Of a DNA stretch of 64,000 nucleotides, positions 36,584 through 45,046 are shown one piece after another (the stretch's first letter is position 1; each line of letters starts with the position of its first letter). The stretch is from Candidatus Eisenbergiella merdavium (GTDB lineage: Bacteria; Bacillota; Clostridia; Lachnospirales; Lachnospiraceae): assembly GCA_019119595.1 (NCBI GenBank), contig DWWS01000050.1:62001-126000 (forward strand). The letters run 5' to 3'. The notes beneath the pieces are model-generated. The model was not told the origin of the DNA. It did not search any database and saw nothing but the letters and a program-made list of their open reading frames with translations. A program made the position numbers and the translations under genes.

Positions 36584-37269
36584 TCCATTTCCCTGTCCAT
36601 TTTCCTTTCTGACTTCCTTTTGCCTCTGCACAGCAATGCGATTCCGGCGCCGGCTGCCGCTCCCGCCAGATTGGCAATGATATCGTCAATGTCGCAGGTT
36701 CCAAAATGAAAGATCAGCTGTACCGTCTCTATGAGCACGGACAGAAACAGGCCCAGAGAAACCGCCGGCAAAAAAGGGCTGTTTTTTTGGGATCCATCTG
36801 CGGCGAATACCGTAAGGAAACCGACCGGAACAAGCATTGCCACGTTTTGAAGCACGTGCTGAAAGCTGCCTGCCTCGTCCGAAGCTATCCAATGGAATAC
36901 TTCCATCTGGATCCGGTCGTCCTTTATCCCTCCTCTCATAAAGATCGTAATATACAGCACAGACAGAATATATGCGCACAGCATGAGCAGTACGCCCGGA
37001 TTCAGCCTGGGTCTCTCCCGGAGCAGGCGGAAGCATTCCCAGAGCCAGTACAGACAGACATATACGATCGCCACGCCATACAGCACCAGCCCAAGCTCTC
37101 CCAGATACTGTGTCATGGCGGCGCAAAAGCATATGGCAGAACCATAGATCAAAAACGCAGCGAGAAAGATCACTGAAACGCTCCACCTGCCGTCCGCACG
37201 GGACAAAATCCAGCCAAAAAAAATGAAATATCCGAAAACCACCAGAAGAATAATCAGAAATAAACTCAT
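36580..37269 (-). CDS. VanZ-family membrane protein
   Basis: About 229 residues with six hydrophobic helices. The VanZ-like region includes FQHVLQNVAMLVPVGFL and the acidic helix SVLIETVQLIF followed by GTCDIDDIIANLAGA, the family's most conserved end. VanZ-like proteins are linked to teicoplanin and lipoglycopeptide tolerance and to handling of lipid-linked glycans; the molecular role is unclear. The start is uncertain (a GTG at 37287 is possible). It is coupled to the flippase by ATGA. Confidence 0.88.
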   Translation of the reverse strand: MSLFLIILLVVFGYFIFFGWILSRADGRWSVSVIFLAAFLIYGSAICFCAAMTQYLGELGLVLYGVAIVYVCLYWLWECFRLLRERPRLNPGVLLMLCAYILSVLYITIFMRGGIKDDRIQMEVFHWIASDEAGSFQHVLQNVAMLVPVGFLTVFAADGSQKNSPFLPAVSLGLFLSVLIETVQLIFHFGTCDIDDIIANLAGAAAGAGIALLCRGKRKSERKMDREME

Positions 37270-37293
37270 CTTTCTTTCACCATCCACCAGCCT

Positions 37294-38589
37294 TTAATTT
37301 TCTCCCGTGTCTTTATCCCCGTCTGTCATTCCGGAGACTCTGTCCGTCTCAGCCGAATCCCGGCAGCAGCATGCCATGACAAGGAACAGAACCAGCATTT
37401 TATAGTCATAATTACCTCCCAGGCATCTTTCCGTAAAACCGTTTATCATCAGATATCCCATGATCATGCTGAAAAAAATATATTTTTCATGCGCGATCGT
37501 CTGAATGTTTCTCATGGAATACAGCAGAGCGGCAAAAAAAGCGGTAATACCGATCAATCCGCTGTTCAGCCAGAACTCCAGCAGCATATTATGCGCTCCG
37601 GTTGTCATCGTTCCGAGAAAGGTATTCTCATCAAAGCCGGCATGGATCAGCGCGACCGCCTTTGGATCCCGCCAGAACATCCCGTAGCCAAAGCCGGTAA
37701 AGGTATTATGAGCGAGCATTACCACAATGATCTGGTTCCACAGCGGAATACGGCCCGTCAGCGTCGCGTCTTTCCCGATAGCCTCGAAAAACCATTCAAA
37801 CGCGGGCATCATTGTCAGTGCCGTAAACAGAAAAATAATATTTCCGGCAATATAGATCCAACCGATCGGCACTCTTCTGTCAGACAGCACAAAAAAGAGC
37901 GAGAATACCAGGATCAGGCAGAACAGTGCGCCTGTTGCCTGGCACATCAGAAGGAGCACAAACTGAACGGTAAGAAAAAAGGTCCAGATAAAATATCTCT
38001 CCCACCTTTTTCTCTTTTCATAAACCAGGAATGCCATGACGAGAATGCCGAATACCAGTTCCGTCGCAAAGCTGTTCTTTGTCGGATACAGGCCCCGGAG
38101 CGCATCAATATAGGTAGAACCGCTTTCAAAGGCTTCTCCCGGATAGCGTAACATAAAAAACAGCACGAATATCACGAAAACCATCTGGGCCAGGCCGACC
38201 AGCTCGATCAAACGTTCAAAACGAAACTGTTCCTGCAGCCATATTGCAAAAAGAAGCGTCACCACAAGCCGCGCGCATGTAATGATCTGCAGGGACGGAT
38301 ATCCGGTAACCGCCATGGATTCCGCAAAGATGACTGCCATGAACAAATACAGGGCCGCATATTTTCTGTCAAGATTTACGATATGGATATCCAGCCAGCT
38401 TTTCCCGCTGGAAAGGAGCATGGCGGCGATTTCGATAAGAAAAGCGGCATACTCCATCAGGACTCCCACACGATCCCCGTATATCTCCGTAAAATTTCCC
38501 GGAAATCCAAGCGAGATCAGAACCGCAAATATGACGAGCAGCTCAATCTTCAGATCTTTTTGCTTTTCATTTTCATTGAACGCTGTCAT
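37294..38589 (-). CDS. O-antigen ligase/polymerase-like membrane protein
   Basis: About 431 residues, 10-12 helices. A large extracellular loop (about 280-350) holds GRIPLWNQIIVVMLAHNTFTGFGYGMFW and a GAHNMLLEFWLNSGLIG segment with the His-Asn pair typical of the Wzy_C/O-antigen ligase family. It probably polymerises or ligates the repeat units. The ATG at 38589 lies inside the end of the DivIVA-like gene, so translation is coupled. Confidence 0.87.
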   Translation of the reverse strand: MTAFNENEKQKDLKIELLVIFAVLISLGFPGNFTEIYGDRVGVLMEYAAFLIEIAAMLLSSGKSWLDIHIVNLDRKYAALYLFMAVIFAESMAVTGYPSLQIITCARLVVTLLFAIWLQEQFRFERLIELVGLAQMVFVIFVLFFMLRYPGEAFESGSTYIDALRGLYPTKNSFATELVFGILVMAFLVYEKRKRWERYFIWTFFLTVQFVLLLMCQATGALFCLILVFSLFFVLSDRRVPIGWIYIAGNIIFLFTALTMMPAFEWFFEAIGKDATLTGRIPLWNQIIVVMLAHNTFTGFGYGMFWRDPKAVALIHAGFDENTFLGTMTTGAHNMLLEFWLNSGLIGITAFFAALLYSMRNIQTIAHEKYIFFSMIMGYLMINGFTERCLGGNYDYKMLVLFLVMACCCRDSAETDRVSGMTDGDKDTGEN

Positions 38590-39343
38590 ATCCTGCTTCC
38601 GATCCGTCCTCTCTTTTCTGTCCGCTCTCATCCTCAGGGACATCCAGAAACGCAAACGGTTCCTCTGTCAGCATATCGCCGATCCGCAGGGGAAGCCGTT
38701 CCATGATCCGCCCGAATTCCTCATACACCTCGATCAGCTTATTCTGGGAACGATTCAGGGAATCCAGATATTCCGTAACCTTTATTCGGGCTGTCTGAAG
38801 CTTCATTGCCTCCTTTTCCCGTTCCCTTCCCATTTCCTTCTTCATATTTTCTTTGTAATCATCCGCTTCCGCTTCGGCCTGCTTCGTGATCTTTTCCGCA
38901 TCCGCCTGCGCCGCGGACATGATGCCGTCTGCATCCGCCTGTGCTGCGGTCATGATATCGTCCGCATCCTTCTGAGCCATCCGCAGGATCTGCTCCGTAT
39001 CCGCCTGCGCGTCCATGACGCTCTTTTTCGCCTCTTCCTTCATGTTTACCATAAGAGCCATAAAGCCGGAATAGTCGCTTTCATATTTCCGCAGCTTATC
39101 TTCTGTTTCAGCGTACCTTGCACTTTCCTCCTCGGAGCGCTGGCGCTCTTTTTGAAATTTCTCCTCAAAACGCTGACGCTCTTTCTGAAATTCAAGCACC
39201 TTCTGCTGAAGCTCCTCTCTGAGGGCAATTTCCTCCTTCAGCTCCCTGCTAAGAAGTTCCGTCTGCTCCATCAGCTCTGCCAGATATTCATCGACCTCAT
39301 TTCTCTGATAACCGTTAAACAGGGCCGTACGAAACTTTTTCAT
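38573..39343 (-). CDS. DivIVA-like coiled-coil protein (glycan locus)
   Basis: 256 residues. The N-terminus FRTALFNGYQRNEVDEYLAEL matches the DivIVA/GpsB membrane-binding start. A coiled coil of about 150 residues follows, with an Ala/Asp-rich repeat of the form AQADADxI, then a conserved block LDSLNRSQNKLIEVYEEFGR. The 63065-63901 protein has the same start and the same middle and end blocks, so they are paralogues. DivIVA-like proteins sense negative membrane curvature and recruit partners to poles and septa; here it may localise the glycan machinery. GGAGG lies six bases before the ATG. Confidence 0.85.
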   Translation of the reverse strand: MKKFRTALFNGYQRNEVDEYLAELMEQTELLSRELKEEIALREELQQKVLEFQKERQRFEEKFQKERQRSEEESARYAETEDKLRKYESDYSGFMALMVNMKEEAKKSVMDAQADTEQILRMAQKDADDIMTAAQADADGIMSAAQADAEKITKQAEAEADDYKENMKKEMGREREKEAMKLQTARIKVTEYLDSLNRSQNKLIEVYEEFGRIMERLPLRIGDMLTEEPFAFLDVPEDESGQKREDGSEAGYDSVQ

Positions 39344-39368
39344 CTTCTTCCTCCAATCTCCGCTCTTT

Positions 39369-41393
39369 TCAGGAATTATCCAGACTCTGCAGCAGCTCCT
39401 TCATCCGCTTCTGCAGTTGATCGATCGAGTCATCGGTCTTTGCCGCATACCCGGAAAGAGACCGCTGCTCACGGGCGCTTTCTCCGGAATCCTTCCGCGT
39501 CTCTTCCTTCCCCGTCTCTTCCCTCTGCCCCTCTTCCGTCCGCCATTCTGTCTCCGGCTCGTCTTTTTCCGCCGGGGTATCAGTATCCGCCGATGTATCC
39601 GGTTCCTCCCGCATGTCTTTTTCCGCCGGCGCATCCGTTTCCGCCGGCGCATCCATTTCCGCGGGTACGTCAATTTTTGACCACATTTCCGTTTCTGCTG
39701 AAGCATCCGCCGGTCCGTTCTCCTCCCGGACTGCCTCATCCGGAGCTGATTCTTCTTCCGGGACCAGCTCCGCCATACGGTTATTTTCGGCCTCAAAAAG
39801 TTTCTCCACAAAGCTGCTGGTGGTTGTAACCACTTCCGTTCCGCCTGCCAGTCCCTGTTCCGCTTCCTGTGAAAAACCTGCCACCAGCGGCATCGGACCG
39901 TCCTCCGGGCTTTCCGGCATTATCCTTTCCAGAGAATCGGCGGGCTGTTCCAAATTTACAGATGGCTTCTGTCGGCTGTCGTCCTTTTCCCTGGCCCGTT
40001 TCATTTCTTCTTTTTCCATAACGGGATTTTTGATTCCCCGTTCACTGACCTTGACGCCGTTCACGATACATCCGAGAATATTTACGCCCGATTTTTCGAT
40101 CCGCTCCAGCCCGTCCTTGATCTCCTGCATGGACGCGGTGTCATAACGCACCACGAACAGAGCCTCTGTCGCAATCTGGTTCAGGCTCATCGGATCCGCT
40201 GTGATGCCCACGGGAGCCGTATCTATCAGCACATAATCATAACCGGTCGCAAGCTTCCGGATGACATGAAAAAGATTGCTGTCCAGAGGCATTGTCGTCC
40301 TCTCCAAAACCGTAGGAAGGATGTCCAGATATCCAGTCAGCGTAGTCACTGCTTCATTTTCATTGATATCCCCCGCATACAGTGCATTCAGCGAATGTTC
40401 ATAATCTACATTTTTCAGAAAAAGACCGCCCAGCGTGGGATTCTTCATATCAAAATCGATCAGCAGGACATGCATTTCCAGATCAGACAGCTGCACCGCC
40501 AGATTGGCGAGCATTTTTGTCTTGCCTTCCCCACGTAAGGCAGACGAAATATATATGATATGCGGTCTTTCTTTTTTCCTGAGCCTGGTCTGCAGGATAT
40601 GTGCGGCGGAAGCAAAATTCTCCCCTGTTTTTGAATTGGATTCATCCTCCACCAGCAGAGATCTTCCCTGTCTGAAATACGCCTTATCCTCAGCGACCTC
40701 ACACAGGATCTCCAGGCCGTAAACCTCTTCGATATCCTGCACGTTTATCAGCGTCGGCCGCATGATAAGCTCCAGCAGGGTAATCCCAACTCCCAGAGCA
40801 AAGCCGAGCAGGGTCATATAGCCCCATAGGATCATATTGATCCTGCCGCCGACCATATATCTGGCACTGGGCTCATTGATTACAGACACATTTCCTATAC
40901 GCAGAGTTTCCGCCAGAATTTCCGGCGCCTTTCTGTTGATTTCCGTAAGGATGGCAATCCCTTCCTGGGAGCTGCGCCAGTAAAGGGACATCTCTATGAT
41001 CTGCGTTTCATTGTACTGGACCAGATTCAGATTATCCTCAATATCTTTTGTCGTGACACCGAGAAGACCGAGGGTATCAATGATCTCATTCAGCATTTTA
41101 TCGCTCTTGAGCGTATAGGAAACCGCGTCAACCAGCTTTTCCGCCATATTGATATCGTTATAGCTGGGGAAATCATACCCGGAGGTAAACGTGCCGTACT
41201 GTGTCTGCGTATTCACAGAGAACGAGCTGGTTATCATATATTCTCTGCTCATTTCACCACGCAGATAGGAAATGCACGAAAACACAACTCCGGTCAGAAG
41301 CCCCGCTACAGTCAGGACTATGATCAAAAACCGGTGCTTTATCACTCCATAAATAATGTCTGCAACCCTGATATGAATCCCACTATTCCTCAC
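39369..41393 (-). CDS. Wzz-like chain-length regulator fused to a BY-kinase-like ATPase
   Basis: 674 residues. TM1 (about 22-42), an extracellular Wzz-type domain, and TM2 near 180-200 precede a CpsD-like ATPase (about 230-450) with Walker A SALRGEGKTK near 290 and Walker A' LLIDFDMKNP near 313. The usual C-terminal Tyr cluster is missing; instead there is a long acidic region with P-A-E-x-D repeats and a 28-residue tail also found on the DivIVA-like protein at 62039. It should control polymer length, perhaps without classical autophosphorylation. The start is GTG with GGAAG six bases upstream; it overlaps the previous gene by 11 bp. Confidence 0.87.
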   Translation of the reverse strand: MRNSGIHIRVADIIYGVIKHRFLIIVLTVAGLLTGVVFSCISYLRGEMSREYMITSSFSVNTQTQYGTFTSGYDFPSYNDINMAEKLVDAVSYTLKSDKMLNEIIDTLGLLGVTTKDIEDNLNLVQYNETQIIEMSLYWRSSQEGIAILTEINRKAPEILAETLRIGNVSVINEPSARYMVGGRINMILWGYMTLLGFALGVGITLLELIMRPTLINVQDIEEVYGLEILCEVAEDKAYFRQGRSLLVEDESNSKTGENFASAAHILQTRLRKKERPHIIYISSALRGEGKTKMLANLAVQLSDLEMHVLLIDFDMKNPTLGGLFLKNVDYEHSLNALYAGDINENEAVTTLTGYLDILPTVLERTTMPLDSNLFHVIRKLATGYDYVLIDTAPVGITADPMSLNQIATEALFVVRYDTASMQEIKDGLERIEKSGVNILGCIVNGVKVSERGIKNPVMEKEEMKRAREKDDSRQKPSVNLEQPADSLERIMPESPEDGPMPLVAGFSQEAEQGLAGGTEVVTTTSSFVEKLFEAENNRMAELVPEEESAPDEAVREENGPADASAETEMWSKIDVPAEMDAPAETDAPAEKDMREEPDTSADTDTPAEKDEPETEWRTEEGQREETGKEETRKDSGESAREQRSLSGYAAKTDDSIDQLQKRMKELLQSLDNS

Positions 41394-43056
41394 GATCCGC
41401 TTCCTTTCCTGCTCCCCGTTTTACAGCTTTCCTTCTTCTGCGCAAAATCCCCGCTACTCCCAGGATACCGCCCAGTACAATGGCTGCTGCCGCTGCCACC
41501 GCCGCAATATCCTGGAAGGTCCAGATCGCCACAGATACCTCCTGCAGCGCCGCATCCTCCACAAACTCAAATTCGTACCTTTTCTTATCGTCTCCGTTCA
41601 GCACTACATAGTAACCGCCTCCAGGAAGGTTCTCAAATGTTTCGGCAGAGCCGCTGCTGGTCCAGACTCGGATCAGCTCATCATTACCGTTATACAGTGC
41701 CAGGCTGACATTTGATACAGGCCCGCTCAGCAGCATGCCTCTTACCTCTATGTTGATCCTTGAGATATAATTTGTAAAATCAAGCTCCGCAGAAGCTTCC
41801 TCATCTATGCGCCCGTTTTCATCTACATAAATCTCCGTCTCCTTATAGTCGTATTTGTAATTTCCCGGAGCGGCCGTCTGACGGAGGCTGTACACTCTGT
41901 TTTTTTCCAGATCCGTAAAAACGATCTCTCCCCTTTGATCCGTCACGCCGGTGCGTGTCAGCTCGGGATATCCTTCGCACGAGAGCGTAAATTCCGCCCC
42001 CTCCAGCGCAAGGCTCGTATATAGCTCATCGGTCAGCTTCAAACGGATCTTTGTTTTCTCACAGACGAACACCAGCGTCTCAGGAACGCTCCCGCTCTTC
42101 TTTTGGACTTCCGCCTCAGCGCTTTCCTCCACCCCCGCATAATACTGCGGTATCGTCTCCTGAGAAACAAGATATGTGCCCAAATACAGCTCCTGGCTTT
42201 CACCATAGCCTTCTTCATCCGTCGTTATCAGATCCGCCGTTTCCCCCTCTTCATAACGGATCGTATCGTCTGCGGTAAGGATATCCTCAGCGGCAGTCAC
42301 CTGGAAGGTTCCACCCGGCACGGGCTCATGCGTATCCATATCCTCCAGCCGTACAGGGATGATGTTTCTGGACGGAAAAATTTCAATGGAGACGACAAAA
42401 GGATCCGGCCAGTCATAATCATCGTCTATATCAAAATAAACGGTTTCCGCCGCATCATAGCCCTCAAGCTCCGTGATCTGCTTGAAATAGTAATGGCCCT
42501 GCTCTATTTTCTCCGGCAGATAAAACACTCCTGCCTCCGTCGTTTCATAGCTTCGGTATTCCGTTTTGACCGGATAATATGTATTCAGGAAACGCTTTGC
42601 CCCTCCGTCTCCCTTGATCTGTTCCTCATACAGTTCAAACGTAATTCCCGGAACGCGGACCGCACGGCCTGTCTCAGCATCGATCACGGTCGCATAAACA
42701 GCGGCCTTATTCCAGTCGTCTCCTGCGGTGGAAGGGAAGGGATATTCATAGCTTTCCTCCTCCGTTTCCCTTTCCTCTCCATCTCCCTCGCCGTCGCCGC
42801 CGTCATCGTTCCACCCATTGTCTCCCTCGCCATCCCAGGTGTCCGTTTCATCGTCCTCCACCGTATCCCCTGGCTGATCGTCCACTGCAAAGCTGTTGCC
42901 GGATACGGCGTCAGGCAGCGCATTTTCCGGAATCTGAACCAGATAAAGGATCAAAAGCATGATAATGAGAAACAGGACGAGCACAAAGCCTGTGATCAGA
43001 TCCGTATTTGACTGCCAGTAATCTATCTCACTGTGATTGCTTTTCCTTCTCCTCAT
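41383..43056 (-). CDS. MotB/ExbD-like one-helix protein with CnaB-like extracellular domains
   Basis: 557 residues. A short basic N-terminus leads to a single helix (about 20-42) with an Asp at its inner edge (QSNTDLITGF, D19), placed as the proton-binding Asp is in MotB. Outside follow an acidic Asp/Glu/Gly linker (about 60-105), then about four SpaA/CnaB-type beta domains (for example FELYEEQ...GYDAAE, GTFQVTA, GAEFTLS...GNYKYDY). A second helix near 520-540 precedes a basic tail. The OmpA-like peptidoglycan-binding domain of MotB is absent. Its ATG overlaps the MotA-EAL stop as ATGA, so the two are made together and probably form one complex. The stator role is inference. Confidence 0.7.
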   Translation of the reverse strand: MRRRKSNHSEIDYWQSNTDLITGFVLVLFLIIMLLILYLVQIPENALPDAVSGNSFAVDDQPGDTVEDDETDTWDGEGDNGWNDDGGDGEGDGEERETEEESYEYPFPSTAGDDWNKAAVYATVIDAETGRAVRVPGITFELYEEQIKGDGGAKRFLNTYYPVKTEYRSYETTEAGVFYLPEKIEQGHYYFKQITELEGYDAAETVYFDIDDDYDWPDPFVVSIEIFPSRNIIPVRLEDMDTHEPVPGGTFQVTAAEDILTADDTIRYEEGETADLITTDEEGYGESQELYLGTYLVSQETIPQYYAGVEESAEAEVQKKSGSVPETLVFVCEKTKIRLKLTDELYTSLALEGAEFTLSCEGYPELTRTGVTDQRGEIVFTDLEKNRVYSLRQTAAPGNYKYDYKETEIYVDENGRIDEEASAELDFTNYISRINIEVRGMLLSGPVSNVSLALYNGNDELIRVWTSSGSAETFENLPGGGYYVVLNGDDKKRYEFEFVEDAALQEVSVAIWTFQDIAAVAAAAAIVLGGILGVAGILRRRRKAVKRGAGKEADREE

Positions 43057-44615
43057 GCATCCTGCCCCCAGCTCATCATCTTTTCAAATTCCTCAACTGC
43101 CACAGACTTTGAAAGATAGAAGCCCTGCCCCTCCGTGATTCCGTTTTTGCGAAGGACGGACATCTGCTTCATATTCTCGATCCCCTCTGCCATTAAGGAA
43201 ACCTGCATGCTTCTGGCCTGCTCCGCGATAGCGTTGATCCTGTCATTTTCCTTACAGAAACGCAGATCCAGCTTATATGCGTCGGCGCCGGGCGAGCCCC
43301 CGCCCGACTGGAGGGCAAAAAAATCCCCGGTAAATCCGTCTACAACGATCCGGAATCCCTTCTGCTGTACTTCCTTTTCAAATTCCAGCACAAAATTTCT
43401 TGCCTCCAGATAGGCATTCTGTGCGATGTCAAATTCAATACATCTCGGCGGAAGCCTGTATTTGTGGATCAGCTCTGAAAACACCTCCGCTATATTCAAC
43501 GCGAGAATATCCGTTTTGGAAATGTTCACAGAAATCGGGACAGGGCGGATCCCCGCATCGATCCAATCCCTCATTTGGCTGCATACACGTTCCCAGATAT
43601 ATTGATCCAGCTTGGTGATATATCCGTTCTTTTCCAGCACGGGAATGAATACGGAGGGCGCTACCATTCCCAGCCTCGGATGCTTCCACCGCACAAGTGC
43701 CTCCGCTCCGATTATCTTCTGCGTATTCAGATCATACCTGGGCTGGAGATAAAACATAAATTCCATATTCTGAAGTCCGGACAGTATCTGCGGCATTAAA
43801 ACGGATTCGCTGCCCGCATTGCTCTGGAAAGACTCTCCTGAATTTGCCAGAGAATAGTTTCCGTATTTCGGCAGGCTGCTGAGCCTGTCCTGAATCTGCT
43901 GCATGTCTTTCTTTCGGGAGTATCTGAGCTGCTCATCCGACGAAGGGATCACATTTCTCTGGAACATGGAGACAAAAATACCGAGATCGCGCACCATTAT
44001 ATTCCATATTATTTTGTATGTAATATTAAACGTCATAGACAGGATAACTCCGGAAATGGAGGTATAAAACGCCACCCTGACACCGGAAAAAAGATCCATT
44101 ATGCTGGTCAGCGTCGCGTCAACCGAGCTGATCTGAATGCTGCTGATACCCGTCAGCAATCCGATAAAGGTTCCCAGCAGTCCCAGTCCGGTAAGCGTTC
44201 CCGGGATCTGGAGCACAACGCCCTGCCAGCTTCTCAGAGCCAGCTCCTCCTCGTTGATCATCCCGTCAATATCATCTATGATCATTCCGTTTTTCCGCTC
44301 TTCCTCTGCCTTTTCCCTGTACTCCTCAAACAGGTGGTCCAACAGCTTCTGTCCGAAAAAGGCATCCAGCCTCTGGATGGCGATCCAGGGCATGGACGAC
44401 TGAAGCTCCTGTGCTTTTCTGATATTAGCCATCGCATTTTCAAAGCCGGAGATATACTGTATCAAAGGAAATACCCCAAAAATTTCCCCTGCAAGGATAA
44501 TCGCCGTCATGACGCCAACGATCAGCGCAGACAGCCAGTCGGGAGAGGATATGGCCAATGCAGCCGCTCCTGCCAATATTACAAAGCACATCCCGTATGA
44601 TAGCCACTTTTTCAT
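43053..44615 (-). CDS. MotA/TolQ/ExbB-like proton-channel protein fused to a degenerate EAL domain
   Basis: 520 residues. Helices at about 4-22 and 26-45, a cytosolic segment, then helices at about 138-160 and 172-200. The third holds LTGLGLLGTFIGLLTGIS, the hallmark of MotA/TolQ/ExbB proton-channel subunits. From about 275 to 515 there is an EAL domain: GAEALVRW, ISVNIS, K in YKLDLR and E in AEGIEN are kept, but the metal Glu region reads IEFDIAQ and the DDFG motif reads VVDGFTG. It probably binds rather than cleaves c-di-GMP, so the ligand may gate the channel. GGAG lies eight bases before the ATG. First gene of the glycan operon. Confidence 0.82.
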   Translation of the reverse strand: MKKWLSYGMCFVILAGAAALAISSPDWLSALIVGVMTAIILAGEIFGVFPLIQYISGFENAMANIRKAQELQSSMPWIAIQRLDAFFGQKLLDHLFEEYREKAEEERKNGMIIDDIDGMINEEELALRSWQGVVLQIPGTLTGLGLLGTFIGLLTGISSIQISSVDATLTSIMDLFSGVRVAFYTSISGVILSMTFNITYKIIWNIMVRDLGIFVSMFQRNVIPSSDEQLRYSRKKDMQQIQDRLSSLPKYGNYSLANSGESFQSNAGSESVLMPQILSGLQNMEFMFYLQPRYDLNTQKIIGAEALVRWKHPRLGMVAPSVFIPVLEKNGYITKLDQYIWERVCSQMRDWIDAGIRPVPISVNISKTDILALNIAEVFSELIHKYRLPPRCIEFDIAQNAYLEARNFVLEFEKEVQQKGFRIVVDGFTGDFFALQSGGGSPGADAYKLDLRFCKENDRINAIAEQARSMQVSLMAEGIENMKQMSVLRKNGITEGQGFYLSKSVAVEEFEKMMSWGQDA

Positions 44616-44671
44616 TTCCTCTTCTCCTCTTCACCAATCCTGTTACAAATGCAGCTTTATGCGGAAAAGAA

Positions 44672-44716
44672 AATTGCTATCTGTAATCCCTTTTTTCTGG
44701 TTACACGATAGCAATT
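44672..44716 (-). promoter_or_regulatory. Leader hairpin (possible attenuator) before the MotA-EAL gene
   Basis: On the minus strand AATTGCTATC pairs with GATAGCAATT, and TGTAA with TTACA inside it with one bulged base: 15 bp of stem around a 14-base loop. TTCTTTTCC follows. It ends about 57 bp before the ATG, so any transcript from the inverted promoter must pass it. Confidence 0.6.
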
Positions 44717-44838
44717 GGACCGCCTTTTCCGGAGCAATCGCGTCCGCATATCAGGCTCTTAACTTTGCGACCCTGCATTCCTGCAGCTCTGTCTTTTTAT
44801 TCAATTCCCGCAATCTTTATTGCCGTAGAACCTTTCGC

Positions 44839-44860
44839 AGAGTGTTTTACTCTGCGAAAA
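44839..44860. repeat. Left inverted repeat of the predicted DNA switch
   Basis: The reverse complement of this 22-bp stretch equals 45942-45963 exactly. The site is also nearly self-complementary (TTTCGCAGAGT, 5-base spacer, ACTCTGCGAAA at 44833-44859), as expected for a tyrosine-recombinase binding pair with a 5-bp centre. Confidence 0.85.
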
Positions 44861-44968
44861 TTAACAGCTGATGCGGAGCATAAGCCTGATATTTGTTCTT
44901 CTTTTGCATCATGCGTATACCACGCAGCGAAAGGGGTAGAGAAAAGCTCTTTCACACACGCAAAACAA

Positions 44969-44997
44969 TTTAAAAAAGCCAAAAAAGATGATATAGT
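44969..44997 (+). promoter_or_regulatory. Promoter of the invertible-segment hydrolase gene
   Basis: -35 TTTAAA (44969-44974), 17-bp spacer, -10 TATAGT (44992-44997) with TGA before it (extended -10). It lies about 50 bp before the ATG. Confidence 0.6.
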
Positions 44998-45046
44998 AAA
45001 AGCATGGCAGAAACGATGATCATGATGGACATTTGAGGGAAAAAAG

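Larger units (their letters stand above)
44616..45046. other. Intergenic region: leader hairpin, left inverted repeat, hydrolase promoter
   Basis: This 431-bp gap holds a strong leader hairpin (44672-44716), the left inverted repeat (44839-44860), and the hydrolase promoter (44969-44997). I see no good minus-strand promoter between the left repeat and the MotA-EAL start, nor in the adjacent part of the invertible segment. Confidence 0.6.

Noticed and set aside
43053-44615. Flagellar stator MotA/MotB
   Set aside because: No flagellar gene is present, the MotB-like partner lacks an OmpA-type domain, and the setting is a glycan operon.
44765-45019. Small plus-strand open frame across the left inverted repeat
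   Set aside because: It crosses the recombination site, has no family features or ribosome site, and contains the hydrolase promoter.
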